Virus record (IMG/VR): IMGVR_UViG_3300047173_000133
Span: 1-56,523 of that record
DNA length: 56,523 nt
Direction: 5' to 3' (one strand)
Source: a virus
This document shows positions 48,678 through 56,481 of the stretch, piece after piece. A model generated the notes under the pieces. It had not been told where the DNA came from. It saw only the letters and a program-made list of their open reading frames with translations, and ran no database searches. Numbering within the stretch: the stretch's first letter is position 1; each line of letters begins with the position of its first letter. The position numbers were made by a program, and so were the translations under genes.

Positions 48678-50482
48678 GCCGGTGCCCCAACCATCTGTCC
48701 CAATGCAGTGTCAGGCGTCGTCTTAGCTTGCCCGAGAGCCTGAGCAGCTTGGACGGCGGCCATTGACTGATTGGCGGCTTGAGCTTGTTGCGAGGCTTGG
48801 GCTTTGGCTTGGTCGTGGGCTTGTACTTCTTCGACCGTGTAAAGAATCTTCGGATTTGCATTGGCATATTCGACATATTCCCGCATAGCCTCGTCAAGAT
48901 TAATGATCCTGAGGGGGCTTGGCACCCCGGCCGTTTGGGCGGCCTCTGTCAACTGGGCGCCCGTCAAAAGCACATCCTTCAGAGCTACGCTCTCAGCGGC
49001 CCTTTGTGCCAGCTTCATGATCGACGCGTAGACCAGCTTCAACGGCACATTCGCCAAACTCGGCGGCTTTGGCTTGAGCAACTTTCGCCGCGTGAGAATG
49101 GCCAACACCCGCTCAATGGCCGGGCCAGCTACCTCCGTCTCAAACAAGTGGATAAACGGCCCCAAGACCTGAAGGCGCTCCAAGTCTCGCTTCGTCAACT
49201 CCAGCTCGTTCCGGGGCTGAACCCCTTCCATCCGGCTGATCGCCATGAACACATCAACAAAAAAGCACCGATCGACTCGGGCATTGACGCCATCAATGTC
49301 CTTGCTAATGTGGGGCAGCCAATTGGCGTCGGGCTCAAAGAGCGGAAAAAATCCCTTCTTCCCGCCCTCGGAAGTGAAGTAGGTAATGTCTCCGGGTTTG
49401 ATTGAGGCGGGCTCGTTTTTGAGTTCGGGAGTGGCGCCCATAGGCGGCCTAACACCCTTTTCAATAAACTCGCCCTTGCGCCGGGTTTCCGTCTGGACTT
49501 GGCGGACATCTCCGAGGGCATCCATCGCAGGGCCACGCCCGTAAGGATCATTGGAAACGGTGGACCAACGGGCGGCCATGAATGGCCTTTCATGAAAGCC
49601 CTTCCGGCTCAATTCCTTTTTCCCTGGATCGCCCTTGAGCCAATAAAACTCCCGGAACGTGAAGATCCCTGGCACCGGGTTGATCTTGGACCCCTTTTTG
49701 TCGCCGCGGCCTCGAAGGGGGTTATTGGGCTCAATCGAATGACAAACGACGTACTCGGTCTCCAAACTCCCGCCGCCGCTTTCCCACATCCCCTGGATTG
49801 AGGCCGGCACACTCTCAATGTCAAACATCTCGACGATGGCGCTCACCGTCATCACGAACTCGCGGGTGAAAACATCGACCGAGTTACGGGCTCCCGTAGC
49901 CAAAAAGAACTCACCCACACACGGCAGGTAAAGCCTAATGACATCGTAAAAATCCTCGTAGATGATAAAAACCGCGGTGCCAAATGTTGTCACGTCCTGA
50001 AACATTTGGGCCATCATCGTGTAAAAGTTACTCTGACCCAAGACCGTGTAAATCTTTTGCTCGGTGTCCTCCAACCAGCTCTGCCCGTCCCTATCAAGCT
50101 CAATCCAAGGCAGGGCGATGCCGAGCTTGAACCACGGGCGAGAGGGCGACGTGAGGCCGGACCAAAGCCCCGCAGCGCAAACCTGCATTGCCAATGTGGC
50201 GTTGGAGTCAATGATCTGATTATTGATCTGGCCGCCCTTCCACATCCGGTTGGCGACGATGACCCAATGATGGCGGCGGGGAAGAATGAACTCGGCCAAG
50301 ACGTTCCAATGAGCCCACCAAGACCAACGCCAAGACCTCTGGGCGTTCATCCGAGTAGTCATGTGTTCGTAGATCGTGGGCCAGTCTTCATTGACCTCGG
50401 TGTCTTTGGCAGGCATCGGGGGGATTTGAGACAGTAGCGTCGGACCCATGCCTTCGTAAAAAGCTATATTCGAGTCTGGCAT
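48674..50482 (-). CDS. portal protein (head-tail connector)
   Basis: A 602-residue podovirus connector of the T7/BPP-1 kind. It forms the dodecameric DNA channel. Signs: YEHMTTRMNAQRSWRWSWWA near residues 35-54, EFILPRRHHWV, NQIIDSNATLAMQVCAAGLW with SGLTSPSRPWFKL, FQDVTTFGTAVFIIYEDFYD and GEFFLATGARNSVDVFTREF; the later part carries NDPYGRGPAMDALGDVRQVQ. The C-terminus is Gln/Ala-rich and helical, as in barrel segments. It starts two bases before the stop of the small gene at 50484. Confidence 0.85.
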   Translation of the reverse strand: MPDSNIAFYEGMGPTLLSQIPPMPAKDTEVNEDWPTIYEHMTTRMNAQRSWRWSWWAHWNVLAEFILPRRHHWVIVANRMWKGGQINNQIIDSNATLAMQVCAAGLWSGLTSPSRPWFKLGIALPWIELDRDGQSWLEDTEQKIYTVLGQSNFYTMMAQMFQDVTTFGTAVFIIYEDFYDVIRLYLPCVGEFFLATGARNSVDVFTREFVMTVSAIVEMFDIESVPASIQGMWESGGGSLETEYVVCHSIEPNNPLRGRGDKKGSKINPVPGIFTFREFYWLKGDPGKKELSRKGFHERPFMAARWSTVSNDPYGRGPAMDALGDVRQVQTETRRKGEFIEKGVRPPMGATPELKNEPASIKPGDITYFTSEGGKKGFFPLFEPDANWLPHISKDIDGVNARVDRCFFVDVFMAISRMEGVQPRNELELTKRDLERLQVLGPFIHLFETEVAGPAIERVLAILTRRKLLKPKPPSLANVPLKLVYASIMKLAQRAAESVALKDVLLTGAQLTEAAQTAGVPSPLRIINLDEAMREYVEYANANPKILYTVEEVQAHDQAKAQASQQAQAANQSMAAVQAAQALGQAKTTPDTALGQMVGAPA

Positions 50483-50483
50483 C

Positions 50484-50696
50484 CTACTGGCCTAAAAGAG
50501 TCTTGGAGGTTGTGGCCGGGGTGGGGGCGCCCTGGGGCGAGGTCATCAACGTATTGTCAAAGCCCGCGCCTGCGGCGGCTCCTGCGGCGGCGGTGGTGGC
50601 TGCACCGGCGCCTTGGGCCGACTGACTTGCCAACGTAGGCGGAATTGGGGGCGGAGGCGGCGCGGCGGGGGCTTTGCCCGGTGAGAGAAAACCCAA
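50484..50696 (-). CDS. small Pro/Ala-rich protein before the portal, 70 aa
   Basis: MGFLSPGKAPAAPPPPPIPP starts a short Ala/Pro-rich sequence common before podovirus portal genes (pattern MGFxSxxKAPxxPPPP). It ends TTSKTLLGQ. Function unknown; possibly a virion linker or membrane-associated peptide. Confidence 0.65.
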   Translation of the reverse strand: MGFLSPGKAPAAPPPPPIPPTLASQSAQGAGAATTAAAGAAAGAGFDNTLMTSPQGAPTPATTSKTLLGQ

Positions 50697-50823
50697 CGAA
50701 AAATGCTCCCTATGGAAGGGCGTAGAACGAGGATGGAATTTTAATAGTAAAGCACGCGAGCGCGCGCGCGAGGGTTAAGAAAAGGAAGGACCAACCCAAA
50801 ACCTAGTAAACGTGGGGCCTTGG
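50697..50823 (-). promoter_or_regulatory. gap with a GC-alternating tract and AT-rich leader
   Basis: The 127-base gap between terminase C-terminal part and the portal leader gene contains GCGAGCGCGCGCGCG at about 50756-50770, a Z-DNA-prone alternating tract, followed in the minus direction by CTTTACTATTAAAATTCC, where TATTAAAAT is -10-like. Promoter or transcription pause is possible. Confidence 0.4.
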
Positions 50824-51612
50824 TTAACCTCTCTGATTTTGCAAATGCCCCGTCGGATCTGGGTACGGGTCAAATTCAAACTGCATTTGCCGCCGGTTAT
50901 GGCCCGGAAGTGCGCCTGGCCGGCCGCCCCACTCGTCGTAGGGGCGCATAACGGCCAGATTAATGCCAGTCATAACCAGATACCGAGTGGCGTCCATCAA
51001 GTGATCATCCAATTTGACGATTTTGCCCTTTTCGTCTCGCCTATAGATCCGATATTCATTCAGCCAATTGAGGCAGGTCTTGAAAACCTTCAATCGGCCC
51101 GTTGAAAGCCTGCTCCAGACCTTATAAAGGCCCGCTTGGACGGCATTATCGGCGGAAACTAGGCTCAATCCTAAGGCCATATATTCTTCCATTATCTTTT
51201 CGCCATCGCGCTGGCTATGTCCGTTAGCCGCGGGGTCAATTGTGCCCGGAACCCACAACCCCCGAGACTTTATTGCCTCGGCGTGGATTGGGGGTTCGGC
51301 CTCGCCCCGATAATATTCGTTGTAGAGGTAGAGGATGTCGGTTTCTGGGTCCAGCGCACCCCAAATAACCGCCGTCCGCCTCCAACCCACGTCCATTCCG
51401 TAGGCATATTTGTAATAGGCCGGAATGACAAAAGGCTCACACGTTACATCGTCTTCATCGACGGGGTAAATGGCGCCGGCTCCAAGGGAAGGTATGCCCT
51501 TAGTCCGGGCGGCCCTCTCATTCGGCAAATAACTGGCCTCAAGCGAGGCTTTGGCCGCGTCATCGAGGTGGGGAACGTCCTGCCAAGAGGCAAATACGGC
51601 GAATTTACTCAT
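50824..51612 (-). CDS. large terminase, C-terminal nuclease part
   Basis: A 262-residue protein corresponding to the RNase H-like nuclease half of a podovirus terminase. SKFAVFASWQDVPHLDDAAK, RAARTKGIPSLGAGAIYPVD, GMDVGWRRTAVIWGALDPET with the first acidic residue of the nuclease, PGTIDPAANGHSQRDGEKIM, and DHLMDATRYLVMTG carrying the last acidic residue are visible. Its ATG overlaps the stop of the ATPase half by four bases, so the two parts are made in equal amounts and should assemble. A frame error in the sequence would be an alternative. Confidence 0.8.
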   Translation of the reverse strand: MSKFAVFASWQDVPHLDDAAKASLEASYLPNERAARTKGIPSLGAGAIYPVDEDDVTCEPFVIPAYYKYAYGMDVGWRRTAVIWGALDPETDILYLYNEYYRGEAEPPIHAEAIKSRGLWVPGTIDPAANGHSQRDGEKIMEEYMALGLSLVSADNAVQAGLYKVWSRLSTGRLKVFKTCLNWLNEYRIYRRDEKGKIVKLDDHLMDATRYLVMTGINLAVMRPYDEWGGRPGALPGHNRRQMQFEFDPYPDPTGHLQNQRG

Positions 51613-52379
51613 TGTGGCAACGCGCCTTCAAGACGGGCGCCACCGGGCATATAACTTAAGACTACGCCCGAGAGACCTTTTAGGGGCGTGAAGGTACACA
51701 TTACGATCCCGGAGGGCTGGCCGGGGACTGTGGACATCGTGCGAGTTAGACCTTCAGTGTAAAGCCCGATGGGAGGTTCCTCATCAAACAACATCACCCC
51801 GACTTTCGACGCCTGAAAGCTTTCACGGCCCTGGTCGTAGGACTTCAAAACCAATCGCCAAGCTCCACCCGACTTGTGTTTGACGGTGATACTGTCAACG
51901 GCATCTGGTACGCCCGATCGGGGCGTCGTGTTTAGGATTTTGTCTGCGGGAATCAGGCCCGTCCCAAAGGCATTTGGCTTGCCTAACAAAGTCTCCTGGA
52001 CGCTCTCGCGCACGGCCTTTGAGTCCTCGCCTGCCGCCCAGGCAGTGTCGGGCTCATAAAACCTTCGGCCGACCCACCAAGGAGGATACCAGCCGGTCAT
52101 GTGGCACGTCAATTCATAACAGGCCGCCATGGTCTTGCCGACGCGGTTGGCGGCGATGAACCCGCGCTCTTGATGAATGGCTCCGGCCGCGAAGAAGGCC
52201 ATGTGCTTAGGGTAGAGTTCTCGGCGGAGTGGCCCGGTGTCAGGAAAGAGCCTGTAAAGAAGGTTTTGTGATTGGATTTTTTGTTCCGCGTCCAGAAAAG
52301 CCACCAGCTTCGCAAGTTCCCGTGGCGGCAGGTTGGCGACCTGATCTTCCGTTAGATTGAGGAACTGGTCTGGGATCAT
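51609..52379 (-). CDS. large terminase, N-terminal ATPase part
   Basis: A 256-residue protein with the packaging ATPase: YPKHMAFFAAGAIHQERGF, Walker A-like AANRVGKTMA, TWAAGEDSKAVRESVQETLL-type helix, and Walker B GVMLFDEEPP, followed by the coupling motif-like VMCTFTPLKGLSGVVLSY. It ends at GALPQ and continues functionally with the nuclease part through an ATGA overlap. The domain boundary coincides with the ATPase-nuclease linker. It packages DNA with the TerS-like protein at 52928. Confidence 0.82.
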   Translation of the reverse strand: MIPDQFLNLTEDQVANLPPRELAKLVAFLDAEQKIQSQNLLYRLFPDTGPLRRELYPKHMAFFAAGAIHQERGFIAANRVGKTMAACYELTCHMTGWYPPWWVGRRFYEPDTAWAAGEDSKAVRESVQETLLGKPNAFGTGLIPADKILNTTPRSGVPDAVDSITVKHKSGGAWRLVLKSYDQGRESFQASKVGVMLFDEEPPIGLYTEGLTRTMSTVPGQPSGIVMCTFTPLKGLSGVVLSYMPGGARLEGALPQ

Positions 52380-52903
52380 GAGGTGAAAAACCTATACAAA
52401 ATGTCAAGCCCATAGCGCAGCCGAGAAAGTTCGTAGAACTGCGGCATGTGATCGTCGATTACTACGAAGTCGATTAGCCGCCCAAGATCATAGGTCAAGG
52501 CCCGACGGAGGCGGAGGTAGTCCTGGCGGAGGATGGCGGCGGCCTCTGGGTCGGCATCGTAAGCTGAGACGCTGCCCCCTCCCCCGCCGGCCTGGAGCTT
52601 TGCCAAGCAGGAGTTCGAGCTTGGCCTTACGCCCGAGGCCACAAAATACAAATTCCGGTAGCGATTGCCACCAGAATGTTGGAGGTTGTCAATCAAATGA
52701 TGAAAGAATAACTGCCCCAGGGCCGTGGAGGCGCGAGTATCACGGCCGGCGTCTGAAGTGGCAACGCACCCGAGGGCCAAGGACCGATGTCGCCGAAGCT
52801 CCACGGTCCCTAAGTCGAGCTTGGGTTTAAGCTGCCCCGAGGGATAACGATCACCTTCGGATTTTGGGCGTCCGGCGCGGGTCATGTTAAGGGGCTTTGT
52901 CAT
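52376..52903 (-). CDS. hypothetical protein between terminase subunits, 175 aa
   Basis: Begins MTKPLNMTRAGRPKSEGDRY followed by SGQLKPKLD, then ELRRHRSLALGCVATSDAGR, an AT-hook-like GRPK near the start. The C-terminal half is helical (LRQDYLRLRRALTYDLGRLI; MPQFYELSRLRYGLDILYRF). A DNA-binding role next to terminase is possible, but no family is certain. GGAG precedes its ATG; its stop overlaps the ATPase part. Confidence 0.55.
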   Translation of the reverse strand: MTKPLNMTRAGRPKSEGDRYPSGQLKPKLDLGTVELRRHRSLALGCVATSDAGRDTRASTALGQLFFHHLIDNLQHSGGNRYRNLYFVASGVRPSSNSCLAKLQAGGGGGSVSAYDADPEAAAILRQDYLRLRRALTYDLGRLIDFVVIDDHMPQFYELSRLRYGLDILYRFFTS

Positions 52904-52927
52904 GACGGACTCCTATTTAGAATCGTT

Positions 52928-53611
52928 CTAATCAGCCGTCCCGTCTTCCCCTTGGAGGCCCGTGGGCGAGGGCGAGGGCGAGGGCGTGATGTCGATGATG
53001 GGAAGCTGGGGCTCTCGCGTCTGATCGACCAACTGCCCAATCCGCCGGAGGACGTTGGCGGCCTCAGCCCGGCGTTCCTCTTCCGACATTCGGAGGATTC
53101 GATTGAGGAGGTCGTCGGGCGGTGGCGGGGCGACCTTAGGCGGGGCGATTGTGCGATCGAGTCCGAGGGCGGCGATTTGGCGCAGCTCGGCCGAGGGAAG
53201 GGCAGCTCTCTTTCCGTCGTCCTCCAGCCGGACCACGAGTTCGTCAACGGCCATTTCCGCGGCGTCTAGGAGCTTGGTTTTGACTCGCTGGGCGTCCTCC
53301 ACCACGGCATCGTTGATCTGGTTTTCGTAGTAGGCGATTAGGTCCTTAAAGGCCGGGTCGCACCGCTGGAGATCGCCGACACGTTGGGGCGTCGAGCCGA
53401 CGATCAAAGCTACCTCGCGGATGCTCTTGCCTTCGGCGAGGAGTTGGGCCTGGCGGTGGTGGATGGCCCGGAGGGTCTTTAGCGGCGGCGGTCCGCTGAG
53501 GGCGGGAGCGTTTGCGAAGTTGTGGAGGTCTTCCGGCGTGAGTTCGCGGGCGGCCTCCATTTGGAGGTTATTGGGCTGGCGTCCGGCGCGGAAGAAAAGG
53601 TCAGCGGGCAT
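52928..53611 (-). CDS. putative small terminase subunit
   Basis: A 227-residue protein with a helix-turn-helix (IREVALIVGSTPQRVGDLQR), then DPAFKDLIAYYENQIND and a long coiled region (VKTKLLDAAEMAVDELVVRL), the plan of TerS: N-terminal DNA-binding part followed by oligomerisation helices. The tail is Pro/Ser-rich and partly repeat-encoded (SPSPSPT). The frame extends to GTG 53776, but that part has no protein character and contains a 12-base inverted repeat, so I start at ATG 53611 behind TTGAGGCC. Confidence 0.6.
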   Translation of the reverse strand: MPADLFFRAGRQPNNLQMEAARELTPEDLHNFANAPALSGPPPLKTLRAIHHRQAQLLAEGKSIREVALIVGSTPQRVGDLQRCDPAFKDLIAYYENQINDAVVEDAQRVKTKLLDAAEMAVDELVVRLEDDGKRAALPSAELRQIAALGLDRTIAPPKVAPPPPDDLLNRILRMSEEERRAEAANVLRRIGQLVDQTREPQLPIIDITPSPSPSPTGLQGEDGTAD

Positions 53612-53777
53612 AAGCGGGGCCTCAAGAGGTAGAAGGCGGGAGCGCTTCGCGGGGAGAGGAGCCGAGGACTGGCCCTGGTTTCGACCGTCCCGCCACAGTC
53701 CGGTCTTGGCCTCTTGGCCCTTGCTTGTCCTCGGCTCCAATGTCACCGGCGCTGCCGGGCGTAGGACCCAAATCACT
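53612..53777 (-). promoter_or_regulatory. leader of the terminase operon with inverted repeat
   Basis: GGAGCCGAGGAC at 53658-53669 and GTCCTCGGCTCC at 53727-53738 form a perfect 12-base inverted repeat with about 57 bases between arms. It lies between a promoter candidate and the small terminase start, a place where packaging sites or autoregulatory operators may be found. Role is inference. Confidence 0.5.
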
Positions 53778-53813
53778 ACGGACGGCTAAAGATGCTGCCA
53801 AGGCGACAAAAGT

Positions 53814-53850
53814 AGTATAGCATAGGGGCAGAGCTACTAAGGATAGTGTC
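53814..53850 (-). promoter_or_regulatory. extended -10 promoter candidate for the terminase-portal block
   Basis: On the minus strand TGCTATACT fits the extended -10 pattern TGnTATAAT closely, and a TTGACA is 27 bases upstream, too far for a regular -35. It would drive the terminase genes. Confidence 0.5.
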
Positions 53851-53877
53851 AATGGGTTAAGGTTACAAACTCCTAAA

Positions 53878-53905
53878 CAGGGGGCTCTAAGGGCCTTGGC
53901 CCCCA
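53878..53905 (-). terminator. GC-rich hairpin after the nuclease-like gene
   Basis: Directly behind the stop of the 154-residue gene, CTGGGGGC can pair with GCCCCCTG; a partial inner GGCC/GGCC is also possible. Only a short TGTTT follows, so termination may be partial. Confidence 0.45.
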
Positions 53906-53906
53906 G

Positions 53907-54371
53907 TTAGAGGGGGAGCTTGTTTTGGCCGAGCCATTGGAGGACGGGCGGGTCTAGGGCTAGGGCTCGTTTGAGGGTACTCTCGGCCCTTGGCGCGTCG
54001 GGGCGTAGGTGCTTGGTAATGACTAGGGGGAAAACCTCCTGCCGGAAGATGTGGCCGATCACGGGACAATACAACTTGAGGAGCTTTTCGATGGCCTCTG
54101 GGACATAACTTAGCTTCGCTTCGACGATGACGATGCAGCCCGAAGGCCCAACGCGGAGGATGAAGTCGGGGGAGCAAAAGGCTTCGCCGAGGGAGTCTTC
54201 GAAGCGGAACCACGGCCCGTGGGCGACGTTGGCGGGGCCGAAGGCGGCCTGGAGGGCCTTGCCGAGCTTGCGCTCGTAGGCAAGTCCGAGTTTTTGGGCG
54301 GGGCTCTGGGCTTTTGGTAGGGGTTGGGCGCTGACGCTAAAGGCGGCGCGGAGACCTTCGACAACTCTCAT
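53907..54371 (-). CDS. PD-(D/E)XK nuclease-like protein, 154 aa
   Basis: The stretch SPDFILRVGPSGCIVIVEAK has the D...EAK arrangement of the restriction-endonuclease fold (PD then a strand with E-x-K). The preceding helix LAYERKLGKALQAAFG would fit the conserved glutamate region. A small nuclease near the terminase may act in recombination or be a resolvase. Alternatively it is an anti-host nuclease. Start abuts the previous stop (TAAATG). Confidence 0.6.
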   Translation of the reverse strand: MRVVEGLRAAFSVSAQPLPKAQSPAQKLGLAYERKLGKALQAAFGPANVAHGPWFRFEDSLGEAFCSPDFILRVGPSGCIVIVEAKLSYVPEAIEKLLKLYCPVIGHIFRQEVFPLVITKHLRPDAPRAESTLKRALALDPPVLQWLGQNKLPL

Positions 54372-54584
54372 TTAGGCGGCCTGCGCCACCGGGAGGCCGT
54401 CATGAGGGCGGCGGCCTCCCGTTAGGCGAAACCAGGGATGGGCTTGGTTGGAGGGAGCTTGGTCGCGGAGGGCGGCCGCTTCGCGGGCGGCCCGAAGGAG
54501 AAATTCGGCCTGGGTCTCGCCTTGGAGGGCCCGAAGAGTCGCCTGGGTGCGCTCGGCGTTGGCTAGGGAATTGAAGTTAAACAT
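54372..54584 (-). CDS. hypothetical helical protein, 70 aa
   Basis: Starts at ATG 54584 after AAAGGAGA. The longer frame from 54692 lacks protein character. Helical with LANAERTQATLRALQGETQA and EFLLRAAREAAALRDQ. No family is recognised. It overlaps the end of the small membrane protein by eight bases. Confidence 0.6.
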   Translation of the reverse strand: MFNFNSLANAERTQATLRALQGETQAEFLLRAAREAAALRDQAPSNQAHPWFRLTGGRRPHDGLPVAQAA

Positions 54585-54795
54585 TGGGCTCTCCTTTGTT
54601 TTTGGTCTTCGGTAGGTTATTGGTCTCCGGTGGGTGATATACCTTATTACGTGCGACTGACCTCGGTGGGGTATCCCCCGGACATGGCTCACAAAAGTCT
54701 TTCAAAGTCAAGGTCTTTTTGTGGCAATGGCAAAGCCACGTCAGACCAAGGGCAGAAAGACCGAGAACAACAAAAGTAAAAACCCAAAGTCCCAT
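54577..54795 (-). CDS. small membrane-anchored protein, 72 aa
   Basis: One hydrophobic segment at residues 2-21 (GLWVFTFVVLGLSALGLTWL) precedes CHCHKKTLTLKDFCEPCPGD with four cysteines, possibly metal-binding or disulfide-forming, then a charged tail. It may be inserted in the host membrane with the cysteine part in the cytoplasm or periplasm. No family is recognised. Confidence 0.55.
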   Translation of the reverse strand: MGLWVFTFVVLGLSALGLTWLCHCHKKTLTLKDFCEPCPGDTPPRSVARNKVYHPPETNNLPKTKNKGEPNV

Positions 54796-54826
54796 AACAA
54801 TCTCAGAAAGAAAGTCTTTAATTAAA

Positions 54827-54852
54827 GGCAGAGGAGATAAATCTCCTCTGCC
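54827..54852 (-). terminator. intrinsic terminator after the 232-residue gene
   Basis: A perfect 12-base stem GGCAGAGGAGAT/ATCTCCTCTGCC with two bases between arms. In the minus direction it is followed by TTTAATTAAAG, a short T-rich run. It ends the unit of the gene at 54868 and makes it independent of the terminase block. Confidence 0.75.
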
Positions 54853-54867
54853 CTTCGTTAAAGGCTT

Positions 54868-55566
54868 TTAGTCGAAAAGACCAGAAGCTTTAATTTCGTC
54901 CACGCTCGGGGCGACAACAGAAGACTTCTTGCCCTTTGCCTTGTTTTCAGCCAGCACCAATTCCAAATGCTTTTGAACACGTGGCGCCTGTTTGACGCTG
55001 TTCGTAATTTGCGCTACCATAGCATCGCGCGCTTCCTGGGCGCCCTTGCCTGCTGGCATGGAACGAACTGCCGACCCCAACAATCCAGGCTGCCCAGAAG
55101 CCAGCAAAGCGTTGTGCGCATCAATAAGTTCGCTCCAAGCCCTAAGGCAAGCCTCATATTTCGCCTTTTCCAGCGAAGACATTTGATCAGTGCCGACATT
55201 GGGCGCATAGGCTAGATAAGCCTTCAGCAAAGCTTCTTCGCTGCAAGGGTTGACGGGAGGCGTTTCTCCCTTAGCAATCGCAACATCGCGCTTCTTCTGC
55301 CATGCTGTAAAGGCAGCGTCCTGGTTATTTTTGAACTGCCGACGATAAGCAGCATCGATGACCTTAGCTTCAGCATCGTTCAGAACCATGCCAGTGACAA
55401 AACGCACTGGCAAGGGGACATCGATTTCCCCTATCGTTGTGTCAACAGTACCATGGTCAGCGATGACAATAGGTGTCTCGACGTTGGGCGTCTCGACTTC
55501 GGGCGTCTCGACGACAGGCGCTTGGATTTCGTTAACTTCGTTATCTTTGGTTTGTGCTTTTGACAT
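54868..55566 (-). CDS. hypothetical protein, 232 aa, in its own transcription unit
   Basis: The N-terminal 45 residues are acidic with repeated VETP units (VETPEVETPNVETPIV) and likely disordered. Then FVTGMVLNDAEAKVIDAAYR and QFKNNQDAAFTAWQKKRDVA, a helical body, and a Lys/Ser-rich C-terminus. The gene has a strong ribosome site (AAGGAAG) and is bounded by a promoter region and terminator, which suggests high expression, probably early. No function is recognised; an abundant host-interaction or DNA-binding protein is possible. Confidence 0.65.
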   Translation of the reverse strand: MSKAQTKDNEVNEIQAPVVETPEVETPNVETPIVIADHGTVDTTIGEIDVPLPVRFVTGMVLNDAEAKVIDAAYRRQFKNNQDAAFTAWQKKRDVAIAKGETPPVNPCSEEALLKAYLAYAPNVGTDQMSSLEKAKYEACLRAWSELIDAHNALLASGQPGLLGSAVRSMPAGKGAQEARDAMVAQITNSVKQAPRVQKHLELVLAENKAKGKKSSVVAPSVDEIKASGLFD

Positions 55567-55643
55567 TTTGAAACTTCCTTTGGGTCAGAAGAAAGGGACA
55601 TTCCCCCTCTTCAAAAAGAATAATGACAGAAGCAAAGGCCCTT

Positions 55644-55670
55644 GTATATAAAAATCGTACCTACTTTGCG
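55644..55670 (-). promoter_or_regulatory. promoter candidate for the 232-residue gene
   Basis: On the minus strand TTTTTATATAC gives an AT-rich -10, but no good -35 at the normal distance. AAGTAGGTAC lies just upstream of it; the same ten bases lie 20 bases before the fiber gene start at 39999. Confidence 0.4.
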
Positions 55671-55881
55671 AGAAAGTTTTTGGGAGCGAAATGCAGAGAA
55701 AGGAAAGACAGAAAGGAAAAGGCTAGGGGAAGAGGCTAGGGGAAGCGCTAGGAGGCTCACTGATAGACGAAAGCGCGCCTGAGTGCGCAGTGCAGGCGCG
55801 CGCGCGCTTGCGCGTACATAGACCATATGCCAGGGACTGAGCTGGGCGTAGCCTATTTGGGCTTACCCTAGCCAAATCGAG

Positions 55882-55959
55882 GGTGCGCGCCACGCCAGGC
55901 GCCAAGGCTGGAGTTTTACACTCAAAAGGTGCGCGCCAGGCCAAGCGCCAAGGCTGGAG
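55882..55959. repeat. 32-base direct repeat pair
   Basis: Units at 55882-55913 and 55928-55959 begin GGTGCGCGCCA and end GCGCCAAGGCTGGAG, differing at two bases. A third partial copy, AAAAGGTGC, begins near 55977. The 46-base period is about four helical turns, suitable for protein binding on one face of DNA. Confidence 0.8.
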
Positions 55960-56032
55960 AGGGCAGTTTCACCCTTAAAAGGTGCAATTTGGCGAGGGTA
56001 GCTGCACTTGTGGCGCTTGTGGGTACGATCAA

Positions 56033-56306
56033 GGGACTTGCTTGTCTGCCCAATAGGTCAAAAACTATAATCGCACCCTGAAAAAGGGCATTAATGGGGA
56101 GATGTATAAGAACCTGAATAGCAGGATGATTAGGGCTCTCAAAGCAAGTCCCTGTTCTCCACAAGTTTTGGTTGTGAAAATAATTGTCCGAAAGTTCTTG
56201 ACTAAAAGTAAATTTCCGAGACGACCTTCAAAAAAAAAAATCTAGAGAAAGTCCGTGACACTAATCCTCTCATTCTCTCATCCCCAGAGTGGGAGAGCAG
56301 GGACTT
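56033..56306. repeat. inverted GGGACTT boxes
   Basis: GGGACTTGCTT at 56033-56043 is inverted as AAGCAAGTCCC at 56142-56152. GAGAAAGTCC at 56245-56254 is inverted as GGACTTTCTC at 56301-56310. Three copies are followed 25-26 bases later by a TATAAT or TATTCA hexamer. Confidence 0.75.
56042..56071 (+). promoter_or_regulatory. sigma70-like promoter toward the early block
   Basis: TTGTCT (56042-56047), an 18-base spacer and a perfect TATAAT (56066-56071). The -35 overlaps the end of the first GGGACTT box, so a protein bound there could act as activator or repressor. It points at the + strand gene starting at 56482. Confidence 0.6.
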
Positions 56307-56346
56307 TCTCCCAACCCCCCAAACTACCCTCTATTCACTACCCTAT

Positions 56347-56396
56347 TCTATTCAAACTTCCAACTCCCACCTCTATTCAAACTTCCAACTCCCACC
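56347..56396. repeat. 25-base perfect tandem duplication
   Basis: Two exact head-to-tail copies of a 25-base unit beginning TCTATTCAAACTTCC and ending ACTCCCACC in the leader of the + block. Confidence 0.9.
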
Positions 56397-56481
56397 ATTA
56401 ACCCCTTCCCTCTAAACCCACCCTCTGCTACACTATCTCTAGTTCACTTCTTCACTTTCTTTTTAGGAGTACCCACTTAAA

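Larger units (their letters stand above)
55567..56481. promoter_or_regulatory. long divergent noncoding control region
   Basis: About 900 bases without a convincing gene, between the minus-strand 232-residue gene and the plus-strand early block. It contains a CG-alternating tract (55795-55814), two 32-base direct repeats, four GGACTT-type boxes as inverted pairs, a sigma70-like promoter, ten A bases at 56230-56239 and a 25-base tandem repeat. The base composition changes from G-rich to C-rich on the + strand across it. It is the best candidate for early regulation and replication start. Confidence 0.65.

Noticed and set aside
53612-53776. N-terminal extension of the small terminase from GTG 53776
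   Set aside because: The sequence has low protein character and holds a perfect inverted repeat; ATG 53611 is more likely.
55611-56164. Short minus-strand frames in the control region
   Set aside because: They lack ribosome sites and protein-like composition and coincide with repeats.
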